A stretch of DNA of 61,604 nt from SAR86 cluster bacterium (GTDB taxonomy: Bacteria; Pseudomonadota; Gammaproteobacteria; Magnimaribacterales; D2472). The DNA is taken from positions 1-61,604 of the forward strand of contig JADHNM010000001.1 of the NCBI GenBank assembly GCA_016779505.1, in the 5' to 3' direction. Every line of letters begins with the position of its first letter. Positions within the stretch are counted from its first letter, which is position 1. Of the stretch, positions 42,617-51,205 are shown one piece after another. The position numbers were made by a program, and so were the translations under genes. The notes below the pieces were generated by a model. It ran no database searches. It was not told the origin of the DNA and was given only the letters and a program-made list of their open reading frames with translations.

Positions 42617-43720
42617 ATGATTTTAAAAAAAAATAGATATTTATTACATCTTTTAACATTAATTATCTTAGCATCTTGCTCAACAACATCTAAGAATTTA
42701 ATATTAAATTCAAATGAATTCCTTGAAGCAGATAGTCTCAAAAGTTTTGAAGATATTTATGACTATCAAAGTTATTTTGTTAATGACTTGGAAAAAATAC
42801 AGAAGGCTATTGATGGTCAAAAGTTAAATCAAGAGCAGTTAAAAAATGCAAAAATATTAAAAAGAAATTATCAAAAAATTTTATCCAAGAAAGAATATAC
42901 TCTTACTCTTAAGCCTAACCAGGAATACTCTAAAGAATTAATAGAATTAGTTTATAAGCTCAATCTTCCTATAAATATTTTTTGGGCTGACAGTAAACAA
43001 GTTTCACTACCAGAAAATTTGCTGTCACAACAAATTAATGGATTTTGTTCAAGCCTTTATGAAGATGCTATTTCATCACTAAATGCAGAAATAAGTAAAA
43101 ATAACGATTCATTTCTAATTATTTATTCACAAGAATATGAATCTTTGATTCAAGACTTGGCACCAGATAATACAAATTTTATGAAAGTAAAATATGACTC
43201 CAGTGATTATCAAGAATTTTCTGCTGAGATTTTAGGGATTAATTTAAGCGAAAAAAGATTCAAAAAAATTTCCAGCCTAAACCCAAATCAAAATCTAAAT
43301 TTTGCTCCTCGATCTAGATCTGATTTCATGCAAATCGTCATTCTGTTGAATCCTCAAGAATACAAATCCATGATTCCAGCTCTTAGATATCATGGAGGAA
43401 ATAAATTTAAATATTTAAATTTTATTTCTTCTTTGGAGGAAATAAATTCACCGCTGCAATTACTAGACTATGAAGATTCTTGGGCACTCATATCTGCTTA
43501 CACAATATCAAAAATCAAACAAGATGAGTCAGGATCACTTGAGAGGTATTTAGAGCTAGGAACTTTAAATGAGTGGTTATTGTTGCAAGTGCTGAAACAA
43601 GCCGGTGTGGAATCTGCAAGAATAAATAGCATCACTGGCAAGATTATTTATAAATCCAATGCATGCACCAAAAGAGAGATACCTGTAAATAAAATTACTA
43701 CAGACTTATTTTTGTCTTAG
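42617..43720 (+). CDS. LpoA-like lipoprotein, candidate PBP1A activator
   Basis: LpoA is the outer-membrane activator of PBP1A and stands divergent from rsmI in gammaproteobacteria, exactly as here. The 367-residue product has a lipoprotein signal with LASC (Cys21), a helical N-terminal stretch (about 45-100), and a C-terminal part that resembles the LppC/LpoA domain (GINLSEKRFKKISSLNP, then NFAPRSRSDFMQIVILLNPQEYKSMIPALRYHG). E. coli LpoA has 678 residues; the TPR half is largely gone. The similarity is modest and the synteny carries the call. The end overlaps the convergent sspA by four bases. Confidence 0.7.
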   Translation: MILKKNRYLLHLLTLIILASCSTTSKNLILNSNEFLEADSLKSFEDIYDYQSYFVNDLEKIQKAIDGQKLNQEQLKNAKILKRNYQKILSKKEYTLTLKPNQEYSKELIELVYKLNLPINIFWADSKQVSLPENLLSQQINGFCSSLYEDAISSLNAEISKNNDSFLIIYSQEYESLIQDLAPDNTNFMKVKYDSSDYQEFSAEILGINLSEKRFKKISSLNPNQNLNFAPRSRSDFMQIVILLNPQEYKSMIPALRYHGGNKFKYLNFISSLEEINSPLQLLDYEDSWALISAYTISKIKQDESGSLERYLELGTLNEWLLLQVLKQAGVESARINSITGKIIYKSNACTKREIPVNKITTDLFLS

Positions 43721-44325
43721 TTCCTAAGATCTTTTTCTATCAAAGAAAGGCTGTCCTGGAAACTATGTCTAGCAAATATTTTTCCTTGATAATCCAACAA
43801 AGGTTTTAGATGTCTATTTAAAGGAAGGTTTATACCAAGAGAAGGAAGTCTCCATAAAATCGGAGCAAGATAGCAATCAATTAATGAAAAATCGTCGCTC
43901 ATAAAAAAATTAAATTCTTTGAATGTAGGAGCAACAGTGCTTATTTCATTGAGCAGTTCTTCTCTAACAATTAAAAGCTCCTTCTCAGATAACTCCTTAG
44001 CAATCAAAGTATCCACTAATGGGCACCATTCTTTATCTATTCTTAGCATAAGCGTTCTACTGTTCGCTCTTGAGACTGGGTACACTGGAAGAAGGGGAGG
44101 ATGAGGGAAACGCTCATCAAGATACTCAAGCATAACCCCTGCATCATATAAACCAAGATCTCTATCGGCTAAAATAGGCAAGGTATGATATGGATTAAGT
44201 GCTAGTACTTCCTCTGGAGCTTCTTCATTGGAAGTTTCTCTTATTTCACAGGCAATATCTTTTTCGGCAAGAACAATTCTTACTCTGTGGCTGTAGTGGT
44301 CATCTTTGTCAGAATATAAAATCAT
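43717..44325 (-). CDS. sspA: Stringent starvation protein A (GST-fold)
   Basis: SspA is a glutathione-S-transferase-fold protein that binds RNA polymerase. The 202-residue product has an N-terminal thioredoxin-like domain (SDKDDHYSHRVRIVLAEKDI, LNPYHTLPILADRDLGLYDAGVMLEYLDE) and a helical C-domain. It is the last gene of the rplM-rpsI-petABC run, as usual. sspB, usually next and encoding the ClpXP adaptor, is missing at this place. Confidence 0.94.
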   Translation of the reverse strand: MILYSDKDDHYSHRVRIVLAEKDIACEIRETSNEEAPEEVLALNPYHTLPILADRDLGLYDAGVMLEYLDERFPHPPLLPVYPVSRANSRTLMLRIDKEWCPLVDTLIAKELSEKELLIVREELLNEISTVAPTFKEFNFFMSDDFSLIDCYLAPILWRLPSLGINLPLNRHLKPLLDYQGKIFARHSFQDSLSLIEKDLRN

Positions 44326-44351
44326 GCTTCCTCTTTGTTTTTGGTTAAATT

Positions 44352-45149
44352 CTAATGGTAATCTTTTTGGTATTCTCTAAACAGAAGGTAAGCAAGCGCT
44401 GTAAATACTATAAAAAATAATACTGCATACCAACCCATTCTTTCTCTATCTGATCTGCTTGGCTCGCCAACATATGTCATAAAATTTACAAGATTAAATA
44501 TAACCTCATCAAACTCTTGAACAGATAAATCGCCCGAACCTTCAATGGTTTTAAGATATCCACACTTTTCTTCAGTAATATCATTGCCCATCTCATCCCT
44601 TCTCACACCGCCATTGCTAGCAATGATTGGGACGTCCTTACAAGTTAAGATTTGTTGGCCTTGCATAGAAGCTAGAACGTTCGGCATAGCTGCGCCAGGA
44701 TACACCATATTATTAACTCCATATGGTTTTGATGAATCCTCATAAAAAGTTCTTAAATATGTATAAACCCAATCCGATCCATGCAATCTTGTGACAAGCG
44801 TTAGATCTGGAGGGGCTATGCCAAACCAAGTTTCAGAAACTTCTGGCTTCATTGAACCGGTCATCCTATCTCCAAGCTTTACCTTTGCACCAAAAACTAA
44901 ATTATCGGTGAAGATATCTTCTGGAATATCTAAGTCTTGAGCTATTCTTCCCCATCTGGAATATTTCAATGAATGGCATCCATAACAATGATTAATGAAA
45001 GTCAGAGCGCCTAATTGGAGTGATTCCAAATTATTAAGCTCAGGATTGAAAGAATCGCATTCACCATAGTCACCGCACGCTGCGCCGCCAGCTGCTAGGG
45101 CTTCTTGTGAGCCGATACACAATAAGGCTAGTAATAAGAATTTTTTCAT
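44352..45149 (-). CDS. petC: Cytochrome c1 of the bc1 complex
   Basis: The 265-residue product has a signal peptide (about 1-19), the haem-binding CxxCH at Cys55, Cys58 and His59 (INHCYGCHSLKYSRWGR), and a C-terminal membrane anchor (about 240-258). A methionine in the later part serves as axial ligand in the family. It accepts electrons from the Rieske protein and passes them to cytochrome c. It overlaps petB by four bases. Confidence 0.96.
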   Translation of the reverse strand: MKKFLLLALLCIGSQEALAAGGAACGDYGECDSFNPELNNLESLQLGALTFINHCYGCHSLKYSRWGRIAQDLDIPEDIFTDNLVFGAKVKLGDRMTGSMKPEVSETWFGIAPPDLTLVTRLHGSDWVYTYLRTFYEDSSKPYGVNNMVYPGAAMPNVLASMQGQQILTCKDVPIIASNGGVRRDEMGNDITEEKCGYLKTIEGSGDLSVQEFDEVIFNLVNFMTYVGEPSRSDRERMGWYAVLFFIVFTALAYLLFREYQKDYH

Positions 45150-46363
45150 AACCTTTCAGGGACCGGCTTAGTTTTTTCAATTGAGGTGTATATGGGCATT
45201 AACAAGAAAAATGCAAAATAAATCACTGTCCCGATAATACTAAGCGTTGTTCTTAATGCTGTAACAGGAACTGTGCCTAACCATGCCAACATTAACCAAC
45301 TTATAATAAATATAGTCATAGCAATCTTGCTAAGAATTCCCTTGTATCTAATTGAGGCAGCTTTACTTCTATCAAGCCATGGAACTACAAATAGTATGGC
45401 TATAGCTGCGCCCATCACTACAAGGCCACCAAGTTTATCAGGCACTGCTCTTAGCATTGCATAATAAGGTGAGTAGTACCAAACTGGAGCAATATGTTCA
45501 GGAGTGCTTAGTGGATTTGCTTCTTCAAAGTTAGCCAACTCCAACATATATCCACCGCCTTCAGGGAAAAAGAACATGATGATTGAAAAAACAATTCCGA
45601 ATATTCCAATTGCAACTAATGCGTTCAAGACTTTGTATGGAAAAAATGGAACACTGTCCAATGGCACCCCATCCTCATCTAAATGTTTTTCAATATCAAC
45701 ACCCTCTGGATTACCTGCTCCAACTTCATGCAAGGCAACCAAATGCATAAATACCAATGCAATTAAAATTAAGGGTAAAGCTACTACATGTAATGCAAAG
45801 AATCTTGAAATAGTCGCCCCAGAAATATAGTAATCGCCTCTAACCCAAATCTCCAATGACTCGCCAATATATGGAATGGCTCCAAAAAGAGAGATGATCA
45901 CTTGAGCTCCCCAATAAGACATCTGACCATACGGCAACACATATCCTAAAAAACCCTCAGCCATCATCACAAGGTAAATAGTCATACCAAAAACCCAAAC
46001 TAACTCTCTTGGTTTGTGATAGGAGCCATATAGCAATCCGCGAAACATATGAAGATAAACAACAGCAAAGAACATTGAAGCACCAGTAGTATGCATATAT
46101 CGAATAACCCATCCATATTCAATATCTCGCATGATATATTCGATAGAAGCAAAAGCGCCTTCTTCTGTATTCTCATATCCAAACATCAACCAAATACCTG
46201 AAACAATTTGGATAATCAAAACTACAGATGCCAAAGCACCAAACATGTACCAGAAATTTACTTTCTTAGGGACTGGATGTTTTGAGAGGTGACGTTCAAA
46301 TGTATTTACAATTGGTAAACGACTGTTTATCCAATTGAAAAATCCTGATGATTGTTGAGTCAT
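45146..46363 (-). CDS. petB: Cytochrome b of the bc1 complex
   Basis: This 405-residue integral protein has eight membrane helices. It contains YMHTTGASMFFAVVYLHMFRG and RFFALHVVALPL with the haem-ligand histidines, plus the Qo-site element SVPFFPYKVLNA and PEHIAPVWYYSPYYAMLRA. It couples quinol oxidation to proton transfer. It abuts petA with one base of overlap. Confidence 0.98.
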   Translation of the reverse strand: MTQQSSGFFNWINSRLPIVNTFERHLSKHPVPKKVNFWYMFGALASVVLIIQIVSGIWLMFGYENTEEGAFASIEYIMRDIEYGWVIRYMHTTGASMFFAVVYLHMFRGLLYGSYHKPRELVWVFGMTIYLVMMAEGFLGYVLPYGQMSYWGAQVIISLFGAIPYIGESLEIWVRGDYYISGATISRFFALHVVALPLILIALVFMHLVALHEVGAGNPEGVDIEKHLDEDGVPLDSVPFFPYKVLNALVAIGIFGIVFSIIMFFFPEGGGYMLELANFEEANPLSTPEHIAPVWYYSPYYAMLRAVPDKLGGLVVMGAAIAILFVVPWLDRSKAASIRYKGILSKIAMTIFIISWLMLAWLGTVPVTALRTTLSIIGTVIYFAFFLLMPIYTSIEKTKPVPERL

Positions 46364-46947
46364 TATGCTGAGCCTCTTTCTTCCCCTATTGTTAAAATAC
46401 TTCCGTCAAAATAGTGTGGCGGAACCTTTAAATTAGTTGGGGCTGGAACTCCTTTGAATACTCTCCCAACAATATCAAACATTGATCCATGACAAGGGCA
46501 AAAAAAACCACCAACCCATGATTCATCCCAGGGCTGAGACTCCATTTCAGGATAATATTTTGGAGCGCACCCCAGATGAGTACATACTCCTGCTATTACC
46601 GTGTATTCTGTTGATAACGATCTTGTTGGATTTAAATCTCGGTATGGTTCGTCAATCTTAAGGGAGCTTGGATCATCCAATTTAGATTCAACTTCAGGAA
46701 GATTCTCTAATGCTTCTTTGCTATGGCGAATAACAAAAACTGGTTGTTTTCTCCAAGAAACTTGAATTTTTTGTCCCACCTGCATTTTTGATACATCAAC
46801 TTTAACAGGTCCGCCTACAGCTTTTGCTTTTGCACTTGGATTCCAAGAAGCAACAAATGGAATAACAGCAAATGATGCGCCAACAGCACCAACTGCAGAA
46901 GTCATACCTATGAGTACTTTTCTTCGGGTGGTAATTTTTTCTTCCAT
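46363..46947 (-). CDS. petA: Rieske iron-sulfur protein
   Basis: The 194-residue product has a Tat-like N-terminus (TTRRKVLIG) with one membrane segment (about 12-32), then the [2Fe-2S] domain with Cys122-Thr-His124 in CTHLGC and Cys150, Cys152, His153 in CPCHG. It is the first gene of the bc1 trio, 11 bases after rpsI. Confidence 0.97.
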   Translation of the reverse strand: MEEKITTRRKVLIGMTSAVGAVGASFAVIPFVASWNPSAKAKAVGGPVKVDVSKMQVGQKIQVSWRKQPVFVIRHSKEALENLPEVESKLDDPSSLKIDEPYRDLNPTRSLSTEYTVIAGVCTHLGCAPKYYPEMESQPWDESWVGGFFCPCHGSMFDIVGRVFKGVPAPTNLKVPPHYFDGSILTIGEERGSA

Positions 46948-46958
46948 AAAAGTAGAAA

Positions 46959-47351
46959 TTAACGTTTGGAGAATTGAGAGCTTTTTCTTGCTTTCTTTAA
47001 TCCTGGTTTCTTTCTTTCTACTTTTCTGTCATCTCTGGTAAGAAATCCAGCAGATTTTAATTGTGGTCTTAATGTCTCATCAAACTCAAGCAAGGCTCTA
47101 GAAATACCATGTCTAATAGCTCCAGCTTGACCAAAACTTCCGCCGCCCTTAACCATAGCTTTGATATCTACCTGCTCATCAAGTTCTGTTAATTTTAGAG
47201 GCTGCATTACTAACATTTGTGCTACCTGTCTACCAAAGTAATGTGACAATTCTTTATTGTTGACTAATATTTTTCCCTTGCCTTTTGATAGATAAACTCT
47301 AGCTGATGAAGTTTTCCTTCTTCCGGTTGCGTAATGGATTGCTGCGCTCAT
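46959..47351 (-). CDS. rpsI: 30S ribosomal protein S9
   Basis: With the ATG at 47351 the product has 130 residues. It contains YATGRRKTSSARVYL, the GGGSFGQAGAIRHGISRALL segment and the basic C-terminus KKARKSSQFSKR that reaches the decoding centre. The ATG overlaps the rplM stop as ATGA. An upstream TTG at 47366 is not needed. Confidence 0.98.
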   Translation of the reverse strand: MSAAIHYATGRRKTSSARVYLSKGKGKILVNNKELSHYFGRQVAQMLVMQPLKLTELDEQVDIKAMVKGGGSFGQAGAIRHGISRALLEFDETLRPQLKSAGFLTRDDRKVERKKPGLKKARKSSQFSKR

Positions 47352-47782
47352 AGTTTTGGTTCCCAAATTTGAGGTTCTTGTGATTCATGAGGATGATTTT
47401 CACCCTTGTATACTTTAAGTTTTTTGAACATTTGTTTTCCAAGTTTATTTTTTGGAAGCATGCCTTTAACAGCTTCTTCTAAAATATATTCAGGCTTATC
47501 TTCAATAATATCTTTAAACACTTTAGTCTTTAATCCGCCAGGATAAAGTGAGTGAGTATAATATTTTTTATCGTCAAACTTCTTTCCTGTGACCTGAATT
47601 TTTTCTGCATTAATAACTACAACATAGTCTCCCCCATCAGTGTGGGGCGTGAAAGTAGGTTTGTCTTTGCCTCTGATACGATCAGCTATTTTTGTGGCCA
47701 GACGACCTAGAATTTTGTCTGAAGCATCCACAACATACCAATCATGTTGAGCGTCTTCTTTTCTGAGTGAAAGAGTTTTCAT
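47348..47782 (-). CDS. rplM: 50S ribosomal protein L13
   Basis: The 144-residue L13 has DAQHDWYVVDASDKILGRLAT-type start, HTDGGDYVVVINA and YKGENHPHESQEP at the end. It heads the operon rplM-rpsI-petA-petB-petC-sspA. An 82-base gap separates it from zapE and holds a promoter candidate. Confidence 0.98.
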   Translation of the reverse strand: MKTLSLRKEDAQHDWYVVDASDKILGRLATKIADRIRGKDKPTFTPHTDGGDYVVVINAEKIQVTGKKFDDKKYYTHSLYPGGLKTKVFKDIIEDKPEYILEEAVKGMLPKNKLGKQMFKKLKVYKGENHPHESQEPQIWEPKL

Positions 47783-47817
47783 TGCCTTTTATGTTTAAAG
47801 AAAAAAATTAGATGCGA

Positions 47818-47846
47818 ATGTTAATGTTTACGCGCTATTTAATCAA
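47818..47846 (-). promoter_or_regulatory. Candidate promoter of rplM-rpsI-petABC-sspA
   Basis: TTGATT (47846-47841) and TAACAT (47823-47818) are 17 bases apart on the minus strand in the zapE-rplM gap, leaving a leader of about 30 bases. Recognised by eye. Confidence 0.4.
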
Positions 47847-47864
47847 TATTTTAATTCATTTAGT

Positions 47865-48914
47865 TTAGTTTTTCTCTAAATTTTGAAGATATTTTGTAGT
47901 TGTTATCTGATGAAGTCTGCTTTCAGTCCGAACCCATAAATGAAGCAGTTGATCTCCGGAATATAAGTTATCCATTAAATTTGGATCATAGAAAAACTTT
48001 AATTTTTGTTTTTCTTGATATGCAATATCAATAAAACTAATAAATCTTCTCAATTTATCAATGTGATCATCATTGCATGAGTGAAAGTTATTAATAAAAA
48101 TCCAGTCAAATGTTTTCACAATCTCAATAAAATCTTTACTAACGCATGGTGAAGAAAAAAAATCATCAAAAGAAAGCCATAAAATTTTATCCGAACAACC
48201 TAAACAATTAAATTTTCTATTGCTGACCAAGAATTCAGTCGCATGACTAATTTTTGAATTAAATGTTCTTTGTAAAAAATCCCTAACACTTTTATCACTA
48301 TTTTGATCATTAACAGAACTGTCAAAATGCGCAATTTCTTTTAATCTGTAATCTTCAGTACCTATAAGATGATGAATAAGAAAATTATTATTTATAAAAT
48401 GAATGGTCTTTAAAAATTTTTCTCTCTGCAGGCCATTTTGATATAGGTCGTCTGGATGTGAATTTGACGTAATCATTAATCTAGTGCCTGTATTTGTTAA
48501 TGATTCAATTAAAGTCCCTATGATCATTGCATCTGCAATATCCTCGATCTGAAATTCATCTAAAAAAATTATTTTATAATCATTAGAAAGGCTCTTAACA
48601 ACCATCAATAGTGGGTCGCTATTTCCAGAAAAATCAGATAATTTTTTATGCACAAGCTGCATAAATTCTACAAAATGAAATTTACCTGAATTAGAGAAAT
48701 AACAATCATTAATGGCTTGAATTAACATTGTTTTACCCCTTCCAACTGGACCGTAAAGATACAAATTACCAATTACATTATTTTTAGAAAAAAATGATTT
48801 TGGTTTCAGTATTGAGTCAACATGAAGAAATTCTTCCAAGAATGAAGCTTGGGCATTATCAAGAACTATGCCTTGAGTCGATAAATTCTCTAATACAACT
48901 TTGATATCCTTCAT
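47865..48914 (-). CDS. zapE: Cell division ATPase ZapE (AFG1 family)
   Basis: ZapE is an FtsZ-associated P-loop ATPase of the AAA+/AFG1 family. The 349-residue product has Walker A at GPVGRGKT (55-62), Walker B in IIFLDEFQIEDIADAMI, and TSNSHPDDLYQNGLQREKFL. It follows the family order next to rplM. Its start is 20 bases from that of the divergent degS. Confidence 0.95.
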   Translation of the reverse strand: MKDIKVVLENLSTQGIVLDNAQASFLEEFLHVDSILKPKSFFSKNNVIGNLYLYGPVGRGKTMLIQAINDCYFSNSGKFHFVEFMQLVHKKLSDFSGNSDPLLMVVKSLSNDYKIIFLDEFQIEDIADAMIIGTLIESLTNTGTRLMITSNSHPDDLYQNGLQREKFLKTIHFINNNFLIHHLIGTEDYRLKEIAHFDSSVNDQNSDKSVRDFLQRTFNSKISHATEFLVSNRKFNCLGCSDKILWLSFDDFFSSPCVSKDFIEIVKTFDWIFINNFHSCNDDHIDKLRRFISFIDIAYQEKQKLKFFYDPNLMDNLYSGDQLLHLWVRTESRLHQITTTKYLQNLEKN

Positions 48915-48934
48915 ATTATTGATTTAATGGGCAT

Positions 48935-49939
48935 ATGAGACTTTTTGATAACAAGCTTTCGAGAATAAATTTTTTAATATTAATTGGTATTTTGACATAT
49001 CTATTTGCAAATATGTCGAATGAAGACGCTTATGTAGAGGCAATTTATAAGGCATCCCCCTCTGTCATCAACATAAGCGCTAAAAGAAATAATGGACCCA
49101 GATTATTTAACGGTACATCTGTAAATGAGGTCATTGGTTCTGGAATCATTATTTCTAATGATGGTTATATTATTACAAACCTTCATGTAATTGAAGGCAC
49201 GAGAATCGTTCAGGTGGAGATGGACAATGGTCAGGTTTATCCAGCATCTTTAATAGGTTTTGATCAACGATCTGATCTTGCCGTAATTAAAATTAATCCA
49301 GAGGCTGCTTTAAAGCCTATCGAGGTATCAAATAGCTCATCAGTTCAAGTGGGCGATCAAGTAATTGCAATTGGAAATGCATTTGGGCTGGGTAAAACTT
49401 TTACCAGTGGAATTATTAGTGCTACTGGAAGAGATTATGGAAATCCATATCTTGAGCTAATTCAGACTGATGCTGCAATTAATCCAGGCAATTCTGGGGG
49501 TGCTTTAATTAATCACAAAGGCAATCTTATTGGCATGAATACAAAAATTTTTTCAAAAACTGGCTCTTATGCTGGGATTGGTTTTGCTCTCCCAGCTAAT
49601 AAAATGATAGAGGTTGCCTCAGAGATCATTCAATATGGCTCTGTGAAGAAATCATGGATTGGAGATTTTAGAGTTAAAATCAAAAGATTTGTATTGAATA
49701 ACAAAGCAACTTACGGCCTAGAAATAGTAGAACTTAATAGTTATGGGCCTCTTTTTAATGATGGCAAAATAAAACCAGGTGCGATTATATTATTAGTTAA
49801 CGATAAACTCCCTTCATGGGAAAATTTAACTTATGCGCTGAATAATTCCTTTCCTGGGGATGAGATTAGCTTTCAAATTTTACAAGATTCTAATATTCAG
49901 AATTTTACAGTTGTTACAGAAGGTGTTCCCGATCAGTAA
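48935..49939 (+). CDS. degS: DegS-type periplasmic serine protease with PDZ domain
   Basis: This membrane-anchored HtrA-family protease initiates RseA cleavage in the sigma-E envelope-stress response. The 334-residue product has an N-terminal membrane helix (about 11-27), a trypsin-like domain with His84 (TNLHVIEG), Asp114 (SDLAVIKI) and Ser187 (NPGNSGGAL), and one C-terminal PDZ domain (about 240-330). One PDZ and a non-cleaved anchor favour DegS over DegP/DegQ; the AlgW name is equivalent. It may be monitoring the products of the envelope genes around it. Confidence 0.93.
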   Translation: MRLFDNKLSRINFLILIGILTYLFANMSNEDAYVEAIYKASPSVINISAKRNNGPRLFNGTSVNEVIGSGIIISNDGYIITNLHVIEGTRIVQVEMDNGQVYPASLIGFDQRSDLAVIKINPEAALKPIEVSNSSSVQVGDQVIAIGNAFGLGKTFTSGIISATGRDYGNPYLELIQTDAAINPGNSGGALINHKGNLIGMNTKIFSKTGSYAGIGFALPANKMIEVASEIIQYGSVKKSWIGDFRVKIKRFVLNNKATYGLEIVELNSYGPLFNDGKIKPGAIILLVNDKLPSWENLTYALNNSFPGDEISFQILQDSNIQNFTVVTEGVPDQ

Positions 49940-49981
49940 AACTAAATATAGGGCGGAGATACGTATAACAATTCTAGGAAA

Positions 49982-50788
49982 TTAATCGTCTTTCCAAAAC
50001 GGCTGTCGTTTTTCTAAAAAGGAAGAAATGCCCTCCTTTGCATCATCGGCAAGTGAGTTTTCAGTCATTACCTGTGCAGTGTAATCATATGCATCAGATA
50101 GAGTCATCTCATATTGTCGATAAAAAGCTTCCTTGCCAACTCTTATTGTAGCAAGAGACTTAGTTGAAATTTGATTGGCAATCGACATAACAGTTGCATT
50201 CAGATTTTCTTGAGGAACATGATCATTAATTAGTGATATTCTTTTTGCTTCAGCGGCATCGATCATATCTCCTGTAAGTAGCATTTTCATAGCGTCTTTT
50301 TTGCTTACATTTCTTGAAAGTGCAACCATAGGGGTCGAGCAAAATAAACCTATGTTTACTCCTGGTGTTGCAAATTTTGATGAATCCGATGCTATAGCCA
50401 AGTCACAACTAGCCACTAATTGGCAGCCAGCAGCAGTTGCAATTCCATTAATCTCAGCTATGACTGGTTTTGAACAATTTATTATCATTTGCATTAATGA
50501 GGAGCATAAATTAAAAAGATCTAAAAAATATGCTCTACCCTCGTCTTCATTTTTTCTAGCTTTAGTTATATCTTTTAAGTTATGTCCTGAACAAAAAACA
50601 TCACCAACCGCAGAAATGATAACAACTTTCACTGAATCGTCAGATGATGCCTTGAGCAAGAACTTTTTTAACCGAATCATCATATTTTCTGAGAGAGCAT
50701 TTTTGTTATCAGGGTCATCCAATACCAAACGAAGAATGCTTGCTTGAGTTTGATCAATCTTTAAAATATCTTTTGTATTTTCGTTCAT
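49982..50788 (-). CDS. Enoyl-CoA hydratase/isomerase family protein (ECHDC3-like)
   Basis: This 268-residue crotonase-fold protein has the oxyanion-hole segments SGHNLKDI and NGIATAAGCQLVASCDLAIAS. The region that normally carries the catalytic glutamates reads TPGVNIGLFCSTP, as in the ECHDC3-type branch, so classical hydratase activity is doubtful. It is the last gene of a three-gene unit with the CoA-binding protein (three bases apart) and the MetF-family protein. Substrate unknown. Confidence 0.85.
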   Translation of the reverse strand: MNENTKDILKIDQTQASILRLVLDDPDNKNALSENMMIRLKKFLLKASSDDSVKVVIISAVGDVFCSGHNLKDITKARKNEDEGRAYFLDLFNLCSSLMQMIINCSKPVIAEINGIATAAGCQLVASCDLAIASDSSKFATPGVNIGLFCSTPMVALSRNVSKKDAMKMLLTGDMIDAAEAKRISLINDHVPQENLNATVMSIANQISTKSLATIRVGKEAFYRQYEMTLSDAYDYTAQVMTENSLADDAKEGISSFLEKRQPFWKDD

Positions 50789-50791
50789 AAT

Positions 50792-51199
50792 TTATGTGAT
50801 TCCTTTTTCAAGAATTTTTTTTGGGCATTTGTTCATAACAACCTTTAAACCTGCGTTTGTAACAAGAGACTCTATCTCTTCACTATAAAGGCCTTCTTGC
50901 ATCCAAAAAATTTTAGCTTTAATTTTTATTGCCTCATTTGCAATACTGGGGATATATTCAATGGCTCGAAAAACATCAACCATATCAATTTTTCTCTTAA
51001 TCGCTTCAAGATTTACATAGCATTTTTGACCGAGAATTTTGGTATTACCTAAATTTGGATTAACTGGAAATATGTCAAAACCATAATCTCGAAGAAATTT
51101 CATGACTTTGTAGCTATCTCTTTTTGGGTCAGGGCTAGCTCCAACTATTGCAATTGATTTAACCTCATCGAATATTGATCTTAAATTATGATAATTCAA
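50792..51199 (-). CDS. CoA-binding (YccU-like) Rossmann protein
   Basis: This 135-residue single-domain protein contains SIAIVGASPDPKRDSYKVMKFL and DIFPVNPN, the CoA_binding / YccU pattern. The start is uncertain: TTG at 51199 is the best candidate, as no ATG precedes the conserved segment. The gene is six bases after the MetF-family gene and three before the hydratase-like gene. Function not established in any relative I know. Confidence 0.82.
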   Translation of the reverse strand: MNYHNLRSIFDEVKSIAIVGASPDPKRDSYKVMKFLRDYGFDIFPVNPNLGNTKILGQKCYVNLEAIKRKIDMVDVFRAIEYIPSIANEAIKIKAKIFWMQEGLYSEEIESLVTNAGLKVVMNKCPKKILEKGIT

Positions 51200-51205
51200 A
51201 TTATT

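Noticed and set aside
43717..44325. Absence of sspB after sspA as a strong finding
   Set aside because: Single-gene absence at one locus is weak evidence, and sspB could be elsewhere.
50301..50747. 148-codon plus-strand frame inside the hydratase-like gene
   Set aside because: Antisense to a clear crotonase-family gene; composition looks like a mirror of that coding frame.
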